From Verrucomicrobiia bacterium (lineage in GTDB: Bacteria; Verrucomicrobiota; Verrucomicrobiia; Limisphaerales; DTLC01), in NCBI GenBank assembly GCA_025061935.1, contig JANWZY010000124.1, forward strand, positions 1 to 8,304: a DNA stretch of 8,304 bases, written 5' to 3'. The notes beneath the pieces are model-generated. The model saw nothing but the letters and a program-made list of their open reading frames with translations. It ran no database searches and was not told the origin of the DNA. Positions 1 to 7,721 of this stretch are shown here, one piece after another (position 1 is the stretch's first letter; the number at the start of each line of letters is the position of its first letter). Made by a program: the position numbers and the translations under genes.

Positions 1-2164
1 CCTCGACCGCCGTGTTCGACGCGCACGGCGTGCAGGTCAGCTCGGCCACTGCGCTAGAGTTTTTAATCACGATATGACGCGTCGCCCGGGTTTGCGTACG
101 GACATGGCTGCCCTCATACGCGACCGCAATCAATTCATGATGTCCGTCCGCGTAATTCCACGTGTTGAATGGGAAAGTCACCGTCAGATTCGTCACGCCC
201 ACGGTTACGTAAATGTGCGCGCGCGCCGCGAGGACAGAAACGTTCTCGGTCAGCGCGTTGGTCCCGGCCGGCGTCATGACAAAGTTGGTTGACCCCTGCA
301 ATGCCACCTGCACCTGGGCAGCGGCCCAGCCCGCTGCACGCGCGCGAATATTGAACAGACAGGATTTGTCAGCCGGGAAAAACTTGTCGCTGTACCGTGG
401 GTTCTCGATGGCCACGCCGTCGGACGACTGCAACTCGGTATTTGTATTCACCGCGTTGATCCATGCCTCGGCAAGTTGCCAGAGCGAAGTCCCGCCGAAA
501 TTGTTGGTTACTGCCACCGTCACCGCCTGCCCATTTGTCTTGATCACCACGAGTCGAAGAAAATCTCCGGACGAAATGGTTGCCGCGGTGTTTGTGATCG
601 TGCACCGGTAGCGTGCGCCGCAAGCCAATGTGTCCATGAAGTTCGTGCCGCTGGCATGGATGTACGTGGTTAGGGCCGAGCCGGTCCCGATCGCGTTACT
701 GACGCTTAGTGCGGTTTCGACACCCGGCCGCGCCAGATCGGTCGATTGCAGTTCGATCCTGTCACCCCGCGCGAAAGCACGAACCTTCACCTGGTTAGTA
801 AATGGCGCACTGTTAAGAGTCGCTGCAAGATTGCTTGCCACCGATTTGATGCTTGCGTTGGGGCCGACGGAATACATAGCAGTCCTGTCCTCGATTGTGA
901 CAAATAGCCTGTTGCCCTGGCTCGGTACTATGTTTGTAAGAGTCCGAATCCATAAGCCGTCCAAGAAAAGGTCAACCTGCTGGATCGGCCGGGTCGGATC
1001 CGCAGCGGTAAATTGAACCGTTAAGTTTGTAATGCCAGCCAGTATTGCGCCATCCGGCAGATTGATCCACTGTCCCGCGCCCGGCTTTGCAAACGGCGCA
1101 GCCAAAGGCTCACCTACAATCAAGCCTTGGTACGGGTTGGTCACGCTTTGGTAATAGCTCTCGGCAATGTTAAACCCGCGCGCCTGGTAGAAATAAACGT
1201 GCGGCGTCGGAAACTTTTCCAGGTAGGCGCAAGGTTCGATTATGGTGCCGTAACTTGCTGTGGCGCCAGCATCGAGAAACGCAAGCAACGTGGTGTGGTC
1301 ATTCGGCTCATAAATCCTGCCACCGAACGAGGTCAGGCTGTCCGCAATCGCACCCGGCACGAAAGTATTCGGGAGAATGCCGAACCTATACATGCCGTTT
1401 TGATACCCGAGCAGGTTCGTCTGACCCAGCGGCTGCGACGAATTATCCCTTGTGATGTTGTAGTTCCCGCGCAGGCGCGCGTTGAAAATTGCGTCGTCGT
1501 AAAGCACATGCCGAATGGTCCGGAACGGGTCCATCTGGTTGTTTCCCAAGACAACCTGCTGCGTCGGGAAAGTGCTGTCGCTGGCCACGCCCCTGTCAAC
1601 AATTGCCATTGCTTCCGAAAGATTGCTCGAGGTCAGCATCGTAACCAAAAATGTGTTCGTGCGATTGGCGAACTGGGGGATGTTCCGGAAAATGTCCTCG
1701 CTGCCTGCATACGCGTTCGAAGTATAACTGGGCAATGTGCATCCGGGATAAGGGCACCCTGGACAATCATTCGTCTTGAACCCGTAAAACATGGCGGACG
1801 TGGTGCTGTTGTCTCCGTTAGTGGCCGTGACACGGTACGGGATGTCCATACAAAGCACCACAAAATCAATCTGGTTTGTGAGCCCCCGCGCGACCAACAA
1901 CGACTGGAGCGGCGCACGCAAGCAACTCTCGAAGTCGGTGTTCGTCCAAACAACGCGGCCACCAAACCAATTTGTAATCCGCACGAGGTTTTGCGGCGGC
2001 ACACCCCTGCGTTCACAGTAATAGTTGCCGAGTCTCACCGAATCCTGACTGTTCTGGTTCACCACCACAACCACGTTCAGTCCGCTTCCACCGCCAAGTG
2101 CAGACAAGTGGAATGTGGCCGCAAACAGGCTCAAACTCAGAGCGATCTTGCTGCCCCGTGTCAT
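1..2164 (-). CDS. Secreted TIGR03790 family protein (3' end beyond left edge)
   Basis: The reverse strand is open from 2221 to the left edge. I chose the ATG at 2164 because it begins a good Sec signal peptide: Arg3/Lys6, then a hydrophobic run at residues 7-20, with a probable cleavage near Ala22-Gly26. An ATG at 2221 would add 19 residues; neither start has a well-spaced Shine-Dalgarno. Residues about 28-358 match the TIGR03790 pattern as I know it: a VVVVVNQ strand, YYCERRGVPPQNL at 48-60, GATASYGTIIEP at 300-311, and ESYYQSV...GLIVGEPLAAPF at 335-358. The domain's biochemical function is unknown. Two related beta-rich modules follow (about 417-482 and 533-590), then an Ig-like segment (about 640-705) with many Thr-Asn pairs. 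An insert at 134-142 carries CPGCPYPGC. The protein is probably periplasmic, surface-bound or released. At least 721 residues are present and the C-terminus is missing, so any sorting signal is unseen. Family assignment is firm; function is not. Confidence 0.88.
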   Translation of the reverse strand, partial: MTRGSKIALSLSLFAATFHLSALGGGSGLNVVVVVNQNSQDSVRLGNYYCERRGVPPQNLVRITNWFGGRVVWTNTDFESCLRAPLQSLLVARGLTNQIDFVVLCMDIPYRVTATNGDNSTTSAMFYGFKTNDCPGCPYPGCTLPSYTSNAYAGSEDIFRNIPQFANRTNTFLVTMLTSSNLSEAMAIVDRGVASDSTFPTQQVVLGNNQMDPFRTIRHVLYDDAIFNARLRGNYNITRDNSSQPLGQTNLLGYQNGMYRFGILPNTFVPGAIADSLTSFGGRIYEPNDHTTLLAFLDAGATASYGTIIEPCAYLEKFPTPHVYFYQARGFNIAESYYQSVTNPYQGLIVGEPLAAPFAKPGAGQWINLPDGAILAGITNLTVQFTAADPTRPIQQVDLFLDGLWIRTLTNIVPSQGNRLFVTIEDRTAMYSVGPNASIKSVASNLAATLNSAPFTNQVKVRAFARGDRIELQSTDLARPGVETALSVSNAIGTGSALTTYIHASGTNFMDTLACGARYRCTITNTAATISSGDFLRLVVIKTNGQAVTVAVTNNFGGTSLWQLAEAWINAVNTNTELQSSDGVAIENPRYSDKFFPADKSCLFNIRARAAGWAAAQVQVALQGSTNFVMTPAGTNALTENVSVLAARAHIYVTVGVTNLTVTFPFNTWNYADGHHELIAVAYEGSHVRTQTRATRHIVIKNSSAVAELTCTPCASNTAVE

Positions 2165-2464
2165 GCAATCGGGCCGGGCTCGGCTAATCTGAACCGTTCC
2201 GTGCATCGAGCTTGTGTCCATCCTACTCTCGCACGTTAGCAGTAGAAATGCCACTCAGACTAAGTTTCTTATGCCGAAGTGCCAGCACTGCCCGAGCCAT
2301 CCCCACTGCAGCAAACACGTCTTACACACCAACGCAACCGCGCCGCGCAGCGGCTCATTCCCGAGCGGGTGACGGCGGCGGAGCTGGAATTGCACTTAAT
2401 CCCGGCACACGATTTTTCTTGCCTCGGTGCGTTAACCAAAACTCTACTTGTGAGGTAATTCGTT
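2165..2464. other. Divergent intergenic region between the TIGR03790 gene and the thymidylate synthase gene
   Basis: This 300-base stretch (244 bases if the longer start at 2221 is used) separates two genes that point away from each other, so it should hold both promoters. I see no sigma-70-like box pair with convincing spacing. Open frames crossing it are arginine-, alanine- and serine-rich shadows. A 33-codon frame with four cysteines lies at 2271-2372 but has no ribosome site and looks like chance. Confidence 0.5.
2452..2455 (+). promoter_or_regulatory. Shine-Dalgarno of the thymidylate synthase gene
   Basis: GAGG lies nine bases before the ATG at 2465, an ordinary spacing. It supports this ATG over the open frames in other phases that overlap the region. 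Confidence 0.65.
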
Positions 2465-3310
2465 ATGAAAGGCATACCTGTCTTGCACGTGGAAGCCGAC
2501 TGCATCGCCCGCGCATGGGAGCTTTCGCTCATCGAGCTTTACAAACACGGGTGCGACGTCAAAACCGAGTACGACAAGCCGGACGATCCCCCGAGCAAAG
2601 ATGCAACAATGATCATAACCATTACCGATCCGCTAAACGAACCGATGATTCACAAAGATTTCCCTGGCGGTCCAGTCGAGCTGCAAGAATATGTGATGGA
2701 AGTGTGCGAGGGCATCAAAGACCATCTGGTCCGCGACCCGACCGACCCGCATGACACACGCTGGGAATACACCTACCACGAGCGCTTGTTCAACTACCGC
2801 GTTACCGGGCACAACACACTCGACCAAATCGAATTAATGTGTCGCAAGCTCGCGCAAACGCCGCACAGCCGCCGTGCCCAGGCTATTACATGGAAAGTGT
2901 GGGAAGATAATGACTGCTTCGACCCGCCGTGCCTGCAAAGCATTTGGTGCAGAATCACTGAAGAACATGGTCAACCGTTCCTAAGTATGAACGTGCGATT
3001 CAGGTCGAACGATGCGTACAAAGCCGCATTCATGAACATGTTTGCTCTTGTGCAACTGCAAATACGCATTGCAAACAGGATCAGCCAATTGCTCGGCAGG
3101 CCGGTCGCAATAGGAAGATACTGTCACATGGCCGATAGCTATCACATCTACGGCGCGTATTTCCGCGAATTCGAAGGCCGATTCCTTGCCATGCTCCAAA
3201 AACGGACTTTCGAGCAACGGACTATGCGGTACGAAGACGTTCGCGAACTGATGGAATCCGCAAGGGAGGATATCCTCCGAAAAGCGCAAAAAATGGCACA
3301 ACACCTTTGA
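2465..3310 (+). CDS. Thymidylate synthase, methanogen/archaeal-like type
   Basis: This 281-residue protein carries the thymidylate synthase core, which methylates dUMP to dTMP with a methylene-folate cofactor in the cytoplasm. Comparison with E. coli ThyA by eye gives Arg136-Arg137 (phosphate-binding pair from the partner subunit, E. coli 126/127), Cys156 in PPCLQSI (nucleophile, 146), Arg180-Ser181 and Asp183 in RSNDAYK (166/167/169), Asn191 (177), and His227-Tyr229 in DSYHIYG (207/209). Keeping Asn191 favours dUMP over dCMP, since dCMP hydroxymethylases carry Asp there. The His after the catalytic Cys is Leu157. The first 110 residues lack the usual ThyA RTGTG and FPLLTTKK motifs, and the C-terminus is a charged helix (about 253-281) rather than the short hydrophobic tail that closes the ThyA active site. 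These traits recall the methanogen-type family (TIGR03283), from memory. It appears monocistronic, with its own ribosome site and a terminator 65 bases downstream. Reaction and substrate are inferred from the motifs. Confidence 0.9.
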   Translation: MKGIPVLHVEADCIARAWELSLIELYKHGCDVKTEYDKPDDPPSKDATMIITITDPLNEPMIHKDFPGGPVELQEYVMEVCEGIKDHLVRDPTDPHDTRWEYTYHERLFNYRVTGHNTLDQIELMCRKLAQTPHSRRAQAITWKVWEDNDCFDPPCLQSIWCRITEEHGQPFLSMNVRFRSNDAYKAAFMNMFALVQLQIRIANRISQLLGRPVAIGRYCHMADSYHIYGAYFREFEGRFLAMLQKRTFEQRTMRYEDVRELMESAREDILRKAQKMAQHL

Positions 3311-3374
3311 CGGCTGAGGACCAATCGCAGCTTTCACCAATACCGCTTAAAGCCATTCGCCACTGCTAAAACGG

Positions 3375-3405
3375 AGAGGCCGGGCAACCCTGCCCGGCCT
3401 CTTTC
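3375..3405 (+). terminator. Rho-independent terminator, probably bidirectional
   Basis: A perfect 12-bp stem (3375-3386 pairing with 3391-3402), mostly G and C, closes a four-base loop (ACCC) and is followed by TTTC. It lies 65 bases after the thymidylate synthase stop. Read on the reverse strand, the hairpin is followed by CCGTTTTA, so it could also stop transcription from the convergent response-regulator gene ending at 3605. The T-tracts are short on both sides; the stem is the strong part. Confidence 0.85.
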
Positions 3406-3604
3406 GCAATGAGAACTAGCGCTTCAAATGTTACTCGCGCCAACTTCGCGGCTGCGCTCGTTTCGCCCTTTCAACTGCACACGGAAAATCGCGCTCGAAC
3501 CGCTCTTAAATCTGCCACTATCATAACCCGAAACTGCGGCCGCACCAGTCCCCAAAAGTGGTGATGTGGCAGGTGTGACAATATGGCGCACACTGACGTA
3601 AGTC

Positions 3605-4231
3605 TCAGCGTTTCAGCACCTTAGCCACCGCTTCGGTCCGGGTACGGACCTGGAGCTTTTCGTAAATACGGCGGATATGGGTATGCACAGTCTCGTAGCT
3701 GATACCCAACTTATGCGCAATCTCTTTGTAGAGCAACCCTTGAGCCAAGTAATCGAGCACTTCGCGTTCACGCGGCGTCAGCTCGGCGGTCGCATCTGGC
3801 GCAGGCGCCGGCCGCTGAAAAGATTGCACCACCTTCCGCGCTATCTGGGGTGTCATCGGCGAACCGCCGCGGTGGACTTCGCGCACTGCCTCCAACAGCT
3901 CTGCTCGAGTCGTGCGTTTCAGCAGATACCCCGTCGCACCGGCAGCCAGCGCATTGAAAATATTATCGGTATCCTCGTGCACTGTAAGCATCACGACCTG
4001 CATCTCCGGCACCAGTTGTTTTAACCGGCGCACGCATTCCACGCCGTTCATTCCTGGCAAGTTGATATCCATTAATACCACGTCTGGATTGACCCGGGGC
4101 AACGCTTGCAACGCATCTTCAGCGGTTGCGTAATCGCCAACGCATTCGAATCCCTCAGCCTCCGCAAACACCTGCGCCAGCGTGCCACGGTACTGATCGT
4201 TGTCTTCAACTATTGCGACCCGGATTGACAT
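3605..4231 (-). CDS. NarL/FixJ-family response regulator
   Basis: This 208-residue DNA-binding regulator is complete. Residues 1-122 form a receiver domain with acidic pair Glu9-Asp10, phospho-acceptor Asp55 in MDINLPGMNG, Thr83 and Lys105 in GYLLK. After a proline/alanine linker (about 139-148), residues 150-206 form a LuxR-type helix-turn-helix with LTPREREVL and the recognition region YKEIAHKLGISYETVHTHI. All key receiver residues are present, so normal phosphorylation and dimerisation are expected. The gene follows the sensor kinase by only four bases, and its ribosome site lies inside the end of the kinase gene, so the two are co-transcribed and probably translationally coupled. Its partner is almost certainly that kinase. 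It ends facing the thymidylate synthase gene. Target promoters cannot be told from the sequence. Confidence 0.96.
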   Translation of the reverse strand: MSIRVAIVEDNDQYRGTLAQVFAEAEGFECVGDYATAEDALQALPRVNPDVVLMDINLPGMNGVECVRRLKQLVPEMQVVMLTVHEDTDNIFNALAAGATGYLLKRTTRAELLEAVREVHRGGSPMTPQIARKVVQSFQRPAPAPDATAELTPREREVLDYLAQGLLYKEIAHKLGISYETVHTHIRRIYEKLQVRTRTEAVAKVLKR

Positions 4232-4235
4232 GGCT

Positions 4236-7200
4236 TCAGCCTTCCCTGCCCATGGGCACTTCGAAACGCGCTACTGTACCACCACTTGAACCGGGAGATA
4301 TTACGAACACGCCGCCGAGTTCTTCAAGGCGCCTACGCATGTTCTTCAATCCGTTCCGCCCGCGCGCCTCGGCATCGGGTGGCAACCCGCAGCCGTTGTC
4401 TTGAACCTCCAATACAAACATGTTCCCGCGCAAATACAGCCTCAGCAACACCTCTGTTGCACGCGCATGCTTGACCACATTTGTAAGCGCCTCTTTAACT
4501 GCAAGGAACACGTTGTGCCGTACTTCCGGGGGAATCTCCACTTGCGGCAGTGCGGCGGGCATCTCGATCCGCAACCGTACGCCTGTGTTAGCCAGATATT
4601 CCTGTGCGTACTTGCTCGTGTACCCGGCCAAACCCTCGAGCGTGTCGTACGCCGGATTTGTCGCCCAGACGATCTCATCCAACGCCCGCGCCGTCTCGCG
4701 CGCTGTGGATGAAATTTGTCGGGCGTGCGCTTCGACCTTGGCCGGTGAATCCTTGGCTTCTTCAGCAAGCTCGCCCAACAAGGCCATCTGCGCCAGGCTC
4801 GCACCGAGCTGGTCATGTAAGTCCCGCGCGATTCTGGCGCGCTCGCGCTCGACCGCCTCGCGCTGGCGCAGCAGCGCAAGCTGCCGCTGAAATCGCTGCG
4901 CCGAGAAAAAGTGGACTGCACCCCCAACCACAGCCAATAAAGCGAGCACGCTCAAACTCGTGAACCACCACGTCCGCCAAAACGGTGGGGGCACTGTTAT
5001 ACCAAGGACGGCACCCGTTTCATTCCATACCCCATCCTCATTGCACGCTTTCACTACAAACCGGTACTGCCCGGGCGGCACCCTGCTGTACCGCGCAAAC
5101 GGACGCTGCCCGGCCTCTGACCGGCGCAATTCGACCCAATCATGTTCGTGGCCTTCCAACCTGTACCTAAACCGCACTCGCTCGGGTGCAGTCAACCCTA
5201 CTGCTGTGAAGAAAATCTCGATCCGCTCCCTGCCCGGCGGCACCACCACATGCTCGAGCGTACTGATCCAAAACTCGTTAGTACTCTGCTCGCGCCCGTC
5301 AACAAGAACCGATTCTATGATCACATAGGGAGCGTTCGTATTCGAGACGAGCCTCGCGGGGTCAACCCAAACCAGGCCTCGGACAGTTGGGAACCAAAGT
5401 CGGCCGTCGGGCGTCCGGCACGCTGCGGGTTGCGAGCCAGCGGTGCACTCGCTCGTCGGCAACCCGTCCGCTCGACCATATACACGCATGGGGACAAAGT
5501 TTGTCCGACCGGAGGCGAACGCTTCCAATGCCCTCTTGCACACTCGCGTTAAACCTGCGTTCGAACCGATCCAAAGACAACCTTGCGTGTCCTCGACAAT
5601 GTAGCTCACACTGTTGGCGGCCAAACCGTGCTCCGTAGTGAACACAACCAAGTTGGTCCCTTGCAACCTGACCAGTCCGTTTCCTGTGCCGACCCACAAC
5701 ACGCCGTCGGGGTCCGCCATCAAAGCGGTTACGTTATCGCTCGGCAGACCGTCGGTGCGCCTGAGCCATGTGAAGCGCCCGTCGCGGAAACAATTCAACC
5801 CGCCACCAACTGTGCCCAACCAAACATTCCCGGCTGGATCGTCCGCTATGGCACGGACCGCGTTGGCGGACAACCCATGCTGTGTCGTGTACATTGACCA
5901 TGACTGACCGTCGAAACACCCGACGCCGTTTTCGGTCCCGAACCAGAGCCGGCCCGCCCTGTCCTGATGAATTGCAAGAATGTGCGGGCCCAACACGGCG
6001 GCGCCTTCGACAGGCTCGAACCTGTCGGCCATGAATTGGAACAGTCCGTCACCCCGCGTGCCGACCCAAACACGCTGGTCGCGATCAACAAACACTGTCC
6101 AAAAATTCGGGCGCGCATCCGGCAAAGGATTGAGCGTCAATCCTTCAGCCGCGCCGAAATCTCTCACAAAACCATCGCGCCAGTAGGTTACACCCCCGGC
6201 ATTGAATCCCATCCACAGCGCGCCCTGCGCATCCGGATACACCGACTGTACCACCCAACCGCGTGATGCCGCGGCGACGTAAAACGACCGACGCCGGATA
6301 CGATTCAGCCCGCCACCGTCAGTCCCAACCCACAAGTTCCCCTCGCGGTCGAATCGTAAAGACAAGACCCCGTCGTGGGACAATCCGACCTTGCTCGAAA
6401 TATGCTCCGCCCGACCATCCGGCCCAAACCAATACACACCGTCGTTTTCGTTTAGTGTACCAACAACGAGGTTACCAACCGGGTCCTCGCATGCCGCTGA
6501 CACACGCGCAGTTGGCTTCCACGGATAAGGGCCGAAATCGCGCTCGAGCCGGTTCCCAAACCATTTCTGGACTCGGCCATCTGCCAGCAACCAGTAACCA
6601 CCAGCGCGGCTGGCCAATATATACTCAACCTTAGCGGCGGGAATTACATACTCCAGTGGCGGCAACTGCCGCGGCTCAAGGCTGCCGGTCTGTTGGAACC
6701 CATATATCCCCCAATCCACTGCTACCCACAACGGCCCGGCCTTCTCCGCAGCCACAAGCCTGCACGCGCTGAAAATTTCAGACCCGAATCGCCAAACATC
6801 CACGCTGCCTGCCTTATGCCGACACAACTGGCCGTCGGCAGTGTACAACCAGACCGCGCCAGTCGCGTCCTCACACGCAGACACCAGCCTGCTCTCGCGA
6901 CTGCCCCGACCAATATCCAACGGCCTCAATACACCGTCTTTTACAAGCACAACGCCCGCGTCTTCAGTCCCAATCCAAAGATACCCCGAGCTGTCCTGAA
7001 ACAGATACACGATCCGGCTACTGCCCAGCGCCGGTGTATTGCCCTCGTCATAGACCTTGAACCGTACGCCGTCGAATCGCACTAAACCGTTGAGCGTCCC
7101 CAACCATAGATACCCGTCGCGCGTCTGCTCGATCGCAATCACTGAGCTTTGAGGAAGCCCGTGCTCGTTACCCCAAACATCAATTATGAACCCCGCCTGC

Positions 7201-7337
7201 TCAGCCGCGACGGCCGACGCGGCCGCTACACAGGCAAACCACGCAGCAACCGTAACACGACCGATCCGCACAACCCGCGCCAATGATGCCACACCAGATT
7301 TTTCAACCCACACACTGAGCCTGTAAAGCCCATACAT
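4236..7337 (-). CDS. Two-component sensor histidine kinase with double Reg_prop propeller, Y_Y_Y and HisKA_3 domains
   Basis: Residues are numbered from the ATG at 7337 (1033 in all). A hydrophobic signal segment at about 28-45 ends in AVAA. Between residues 74 and 659 I count 14 blade motifs of the kind DGYLWLGT...GLVRFDG, enough for two seven-bladed Reg_prop (PF07494) propellers. A Y_Y_Y domain follows (about 716-783, with FRYRLEGHEHDW and PPGQYRFVVKACNEDG), then a single membrane helix (790-811) and a short coiled coil. The HisKA_3 domain has its H-box ARDLHDQLG with His841. The ATPase domain has N-box Asn953, G1 DNGCGL starting at Asp980, and a GRNGLKNM box. This layout places the sensor in the periplasm and the kinase in the cytoplasm. 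In Bacteroides hybrid regulators such propellers sense oligosaccharides; the ligand here is unknown. There is no fused receiver; the partner is the NarL-type regulator four bases downstream. The frame is open to a TTG at 7574, with ATGs at 7502 and 7358 and a GTG at 7271, so the start is uncertain. All catalytic motifs are intact. Confidence 0.93.
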   Translation of the reverse strand: MYGLYRLSVWVEKSGVASLARVVRIGRVTVAAWFACVAAASAVAAEQAGFIIDVWGNEHGLPQSSVIAIEQTRDGYLWLGTLNGLVRFDGVRFKVYDEGNTPALGSSRIVYLFQDSSGYLWIGTEDAGVVLVKDGVLRPLDIGRGSRESRLVSACEDATGAVWLYTADGQLCRHKAGSVDVWRFGSEIFSACRLVAAEKAGPLWVAVDWGIYGFQQTGSLEPRQLPPLEYVIPAAKVEYILASRAGGYWLLADGRVQKWFGNRLERDFGPYPWKPTARVSAACEDPVGNLVVGTLNENDGVYWFGPDGRAEHISSKVGLSHDGVLSLRFDREGNLWVGTDGGGLNRIRRRSFYVAAASRGWVVQSVYPDAQGALWMGFNAGGVTYWRDGFVRDFGAAEGLTLNPLPDARPNFWTVFVDRDQRVWVGTRGDGLFQFMADRFEPVEGAAVLGPHILAIHQDRAGRLWFGTENGVGCFDGQSWSMYTTQHGLSANAVRAIADDPAGNVWLGTVGGGLNCFRDGRFTWLRRTDGLPSDNVTALMADPDGVLWVGTGNGLVRLQGTNLVVFTTEHGLAANSVSYIVEDTQGCLWIGSNAGLTRVCKRALEAFASGRTNFVPMRVYGRADGLPTSECTAGSQPAACRTPDGRLWFPTVRGLVWVDPARLVSNTNAPYVIIESVLVDGREQSTNEFWISTLEHVVVPPGRERIEIFFTAVGLTAPERVRFRYRLEGHEHDWVELRRSEAGQRPFARYSRVPPGQYRFVVKACNEDGVWNETGAVLGITVPPPFWRTWWFTSLSVLALLAVVGGAVHFFSAQRFQRQLALLRQREAVERERARIARDLHDQLGASLAQMALLGELAEEAKDSPAKVEAHARQISSTARETARALDEIVWATNPAYDTLEGLAGYTSKYAQEYLANTGVRLRIEMPAALPQVEIPPEVRHNVFLAVKEALTNVVKHARATEVLLRLYLRGNMFVLEVQDNGCGLPPDAEARGRNGLKNMRRRLEELGGVFVISPGSSGGTVARFEVPMGREG
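4240..4247 (-). promoter_or_regulatory. Shine-Dalgarno of the response regulator, inside the kinase gene
   Basis: AGGGAAGG on the reverse strand encodes part of the last kinase codons and ends eight bases before the regulator ATG at 4231. This strong site fixes the regulator start and supports coupled translation of the pair. Confidence 0.75.
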
Positions 7338-7594
7338 GCCGAAACCGCGAGTCCGCATAACGAAAAAGCAGCTTAATAACTTTTGGCCGGCAGCAAAAAG
7401 CCGCGCAGCCGCTCGGACCGGTTCCGGTGGAACAAGCCGAGCCCATTTTTCCCCAACCAAATCGCCGTGTAGCGACCACTTGGCCTCGAATCCTGGCTTC
7501 ATTATGGCTGCCCGGCGCTCAAAAGACAGGCTCGCGGCGCACACCCGTCGGCGCCCAAACCAAATATGGCTCAACTAGAACCGGGCAAACAAAA

Positions 7595-7612
7595 TGTGCG
7601 CTTAACTGCACA
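7595..7612. repeat. Inverted repeat TGTGC-N8-GCACA
   Basis: Five-base arms TGTGC and GCACA flank eight bases in the divergent intergenic region. This has operator-like geometry, but arms this short occur by chance. Confidence 0.3.
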
Positions 7613-7663
7613 ATGAACCTCATTACGTGAGCAACTGCCAAACGGCCGCCGGAGGCAGACTAC

Positions 7664-7679
7664 TGCGCCGCACTGCGCA
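7664..7679. repeat. Inverted repeat TGCGC-N6-GCGCA
   Basis: Five-base arms TGCGC and GCGCA flank six bases, 43 to 58 bases before the GTG at 7722. The arms differ by one base from those at 7595-7612, which hints at paired sites for one regulator. It could be chance. Confidence 0.3.
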
Positions 7680-7721
7680 ACTAGGCGTGGACTTTGGTGT
7701 TAGAAGAGGTAAACTCGGCCA

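Larger units (their letters stand above)
7338..7721. other. Divergent upstream region of the kinase operon and the GspC-like gene
   Basis: This stretch of 384 bases separates two divergent genes and should hold both promoters. Its kinase-proximal part (7338-7574) is open in the kinase frame but encodes no recognisable domain, has mixed third-base use and lies before the signal peptide, so I treat it as probable leader or promoter DNA. The rest (7575-7721) holds two short inverted repeats at 7595-7612 and 7664-7679. I see no confident -35/-10 pair. Confidence 0.45.

Noticed and set aside
1127..2239. Long plus-strand open frame of 370 codons
   Set aside because: Its product is rich in Arg, His and Val with no domain. 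The opposite strand carries an uninterrupted frame with signal peptide and TIGR03790 motifs.
2271..2372. 33-codon plus-strand frame with four cysteines, zinc-ribbon-like at first sight
   Set aside because: No ribosome site, spacing of the cysteines fits no known finger, and the composition is that of the surrounding intergenic DNA.
2419..2448. TTGCCT and TCTACT as a possible -35/-10 pair for thymidylate synthase
   Set aside because: Each matches only four of six consensus bases, and transcription would start about at 2455, leaving the Shine-Dalgarno out of the message.
3406..3604. Possible small RNA or gene in the convergent gap
   Set aside because: Only weak, imperfect dyads are present and no open frame has a ribosome site; the terminator at 3375-3405 explains the one strong structure nearby.
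4286..4963. Several overlapping plus-strand and minus-strand frames
   Set aside because: They lie over the intact HisKA_3 and ATPase domains of the kinase and are low-complexity shadows.
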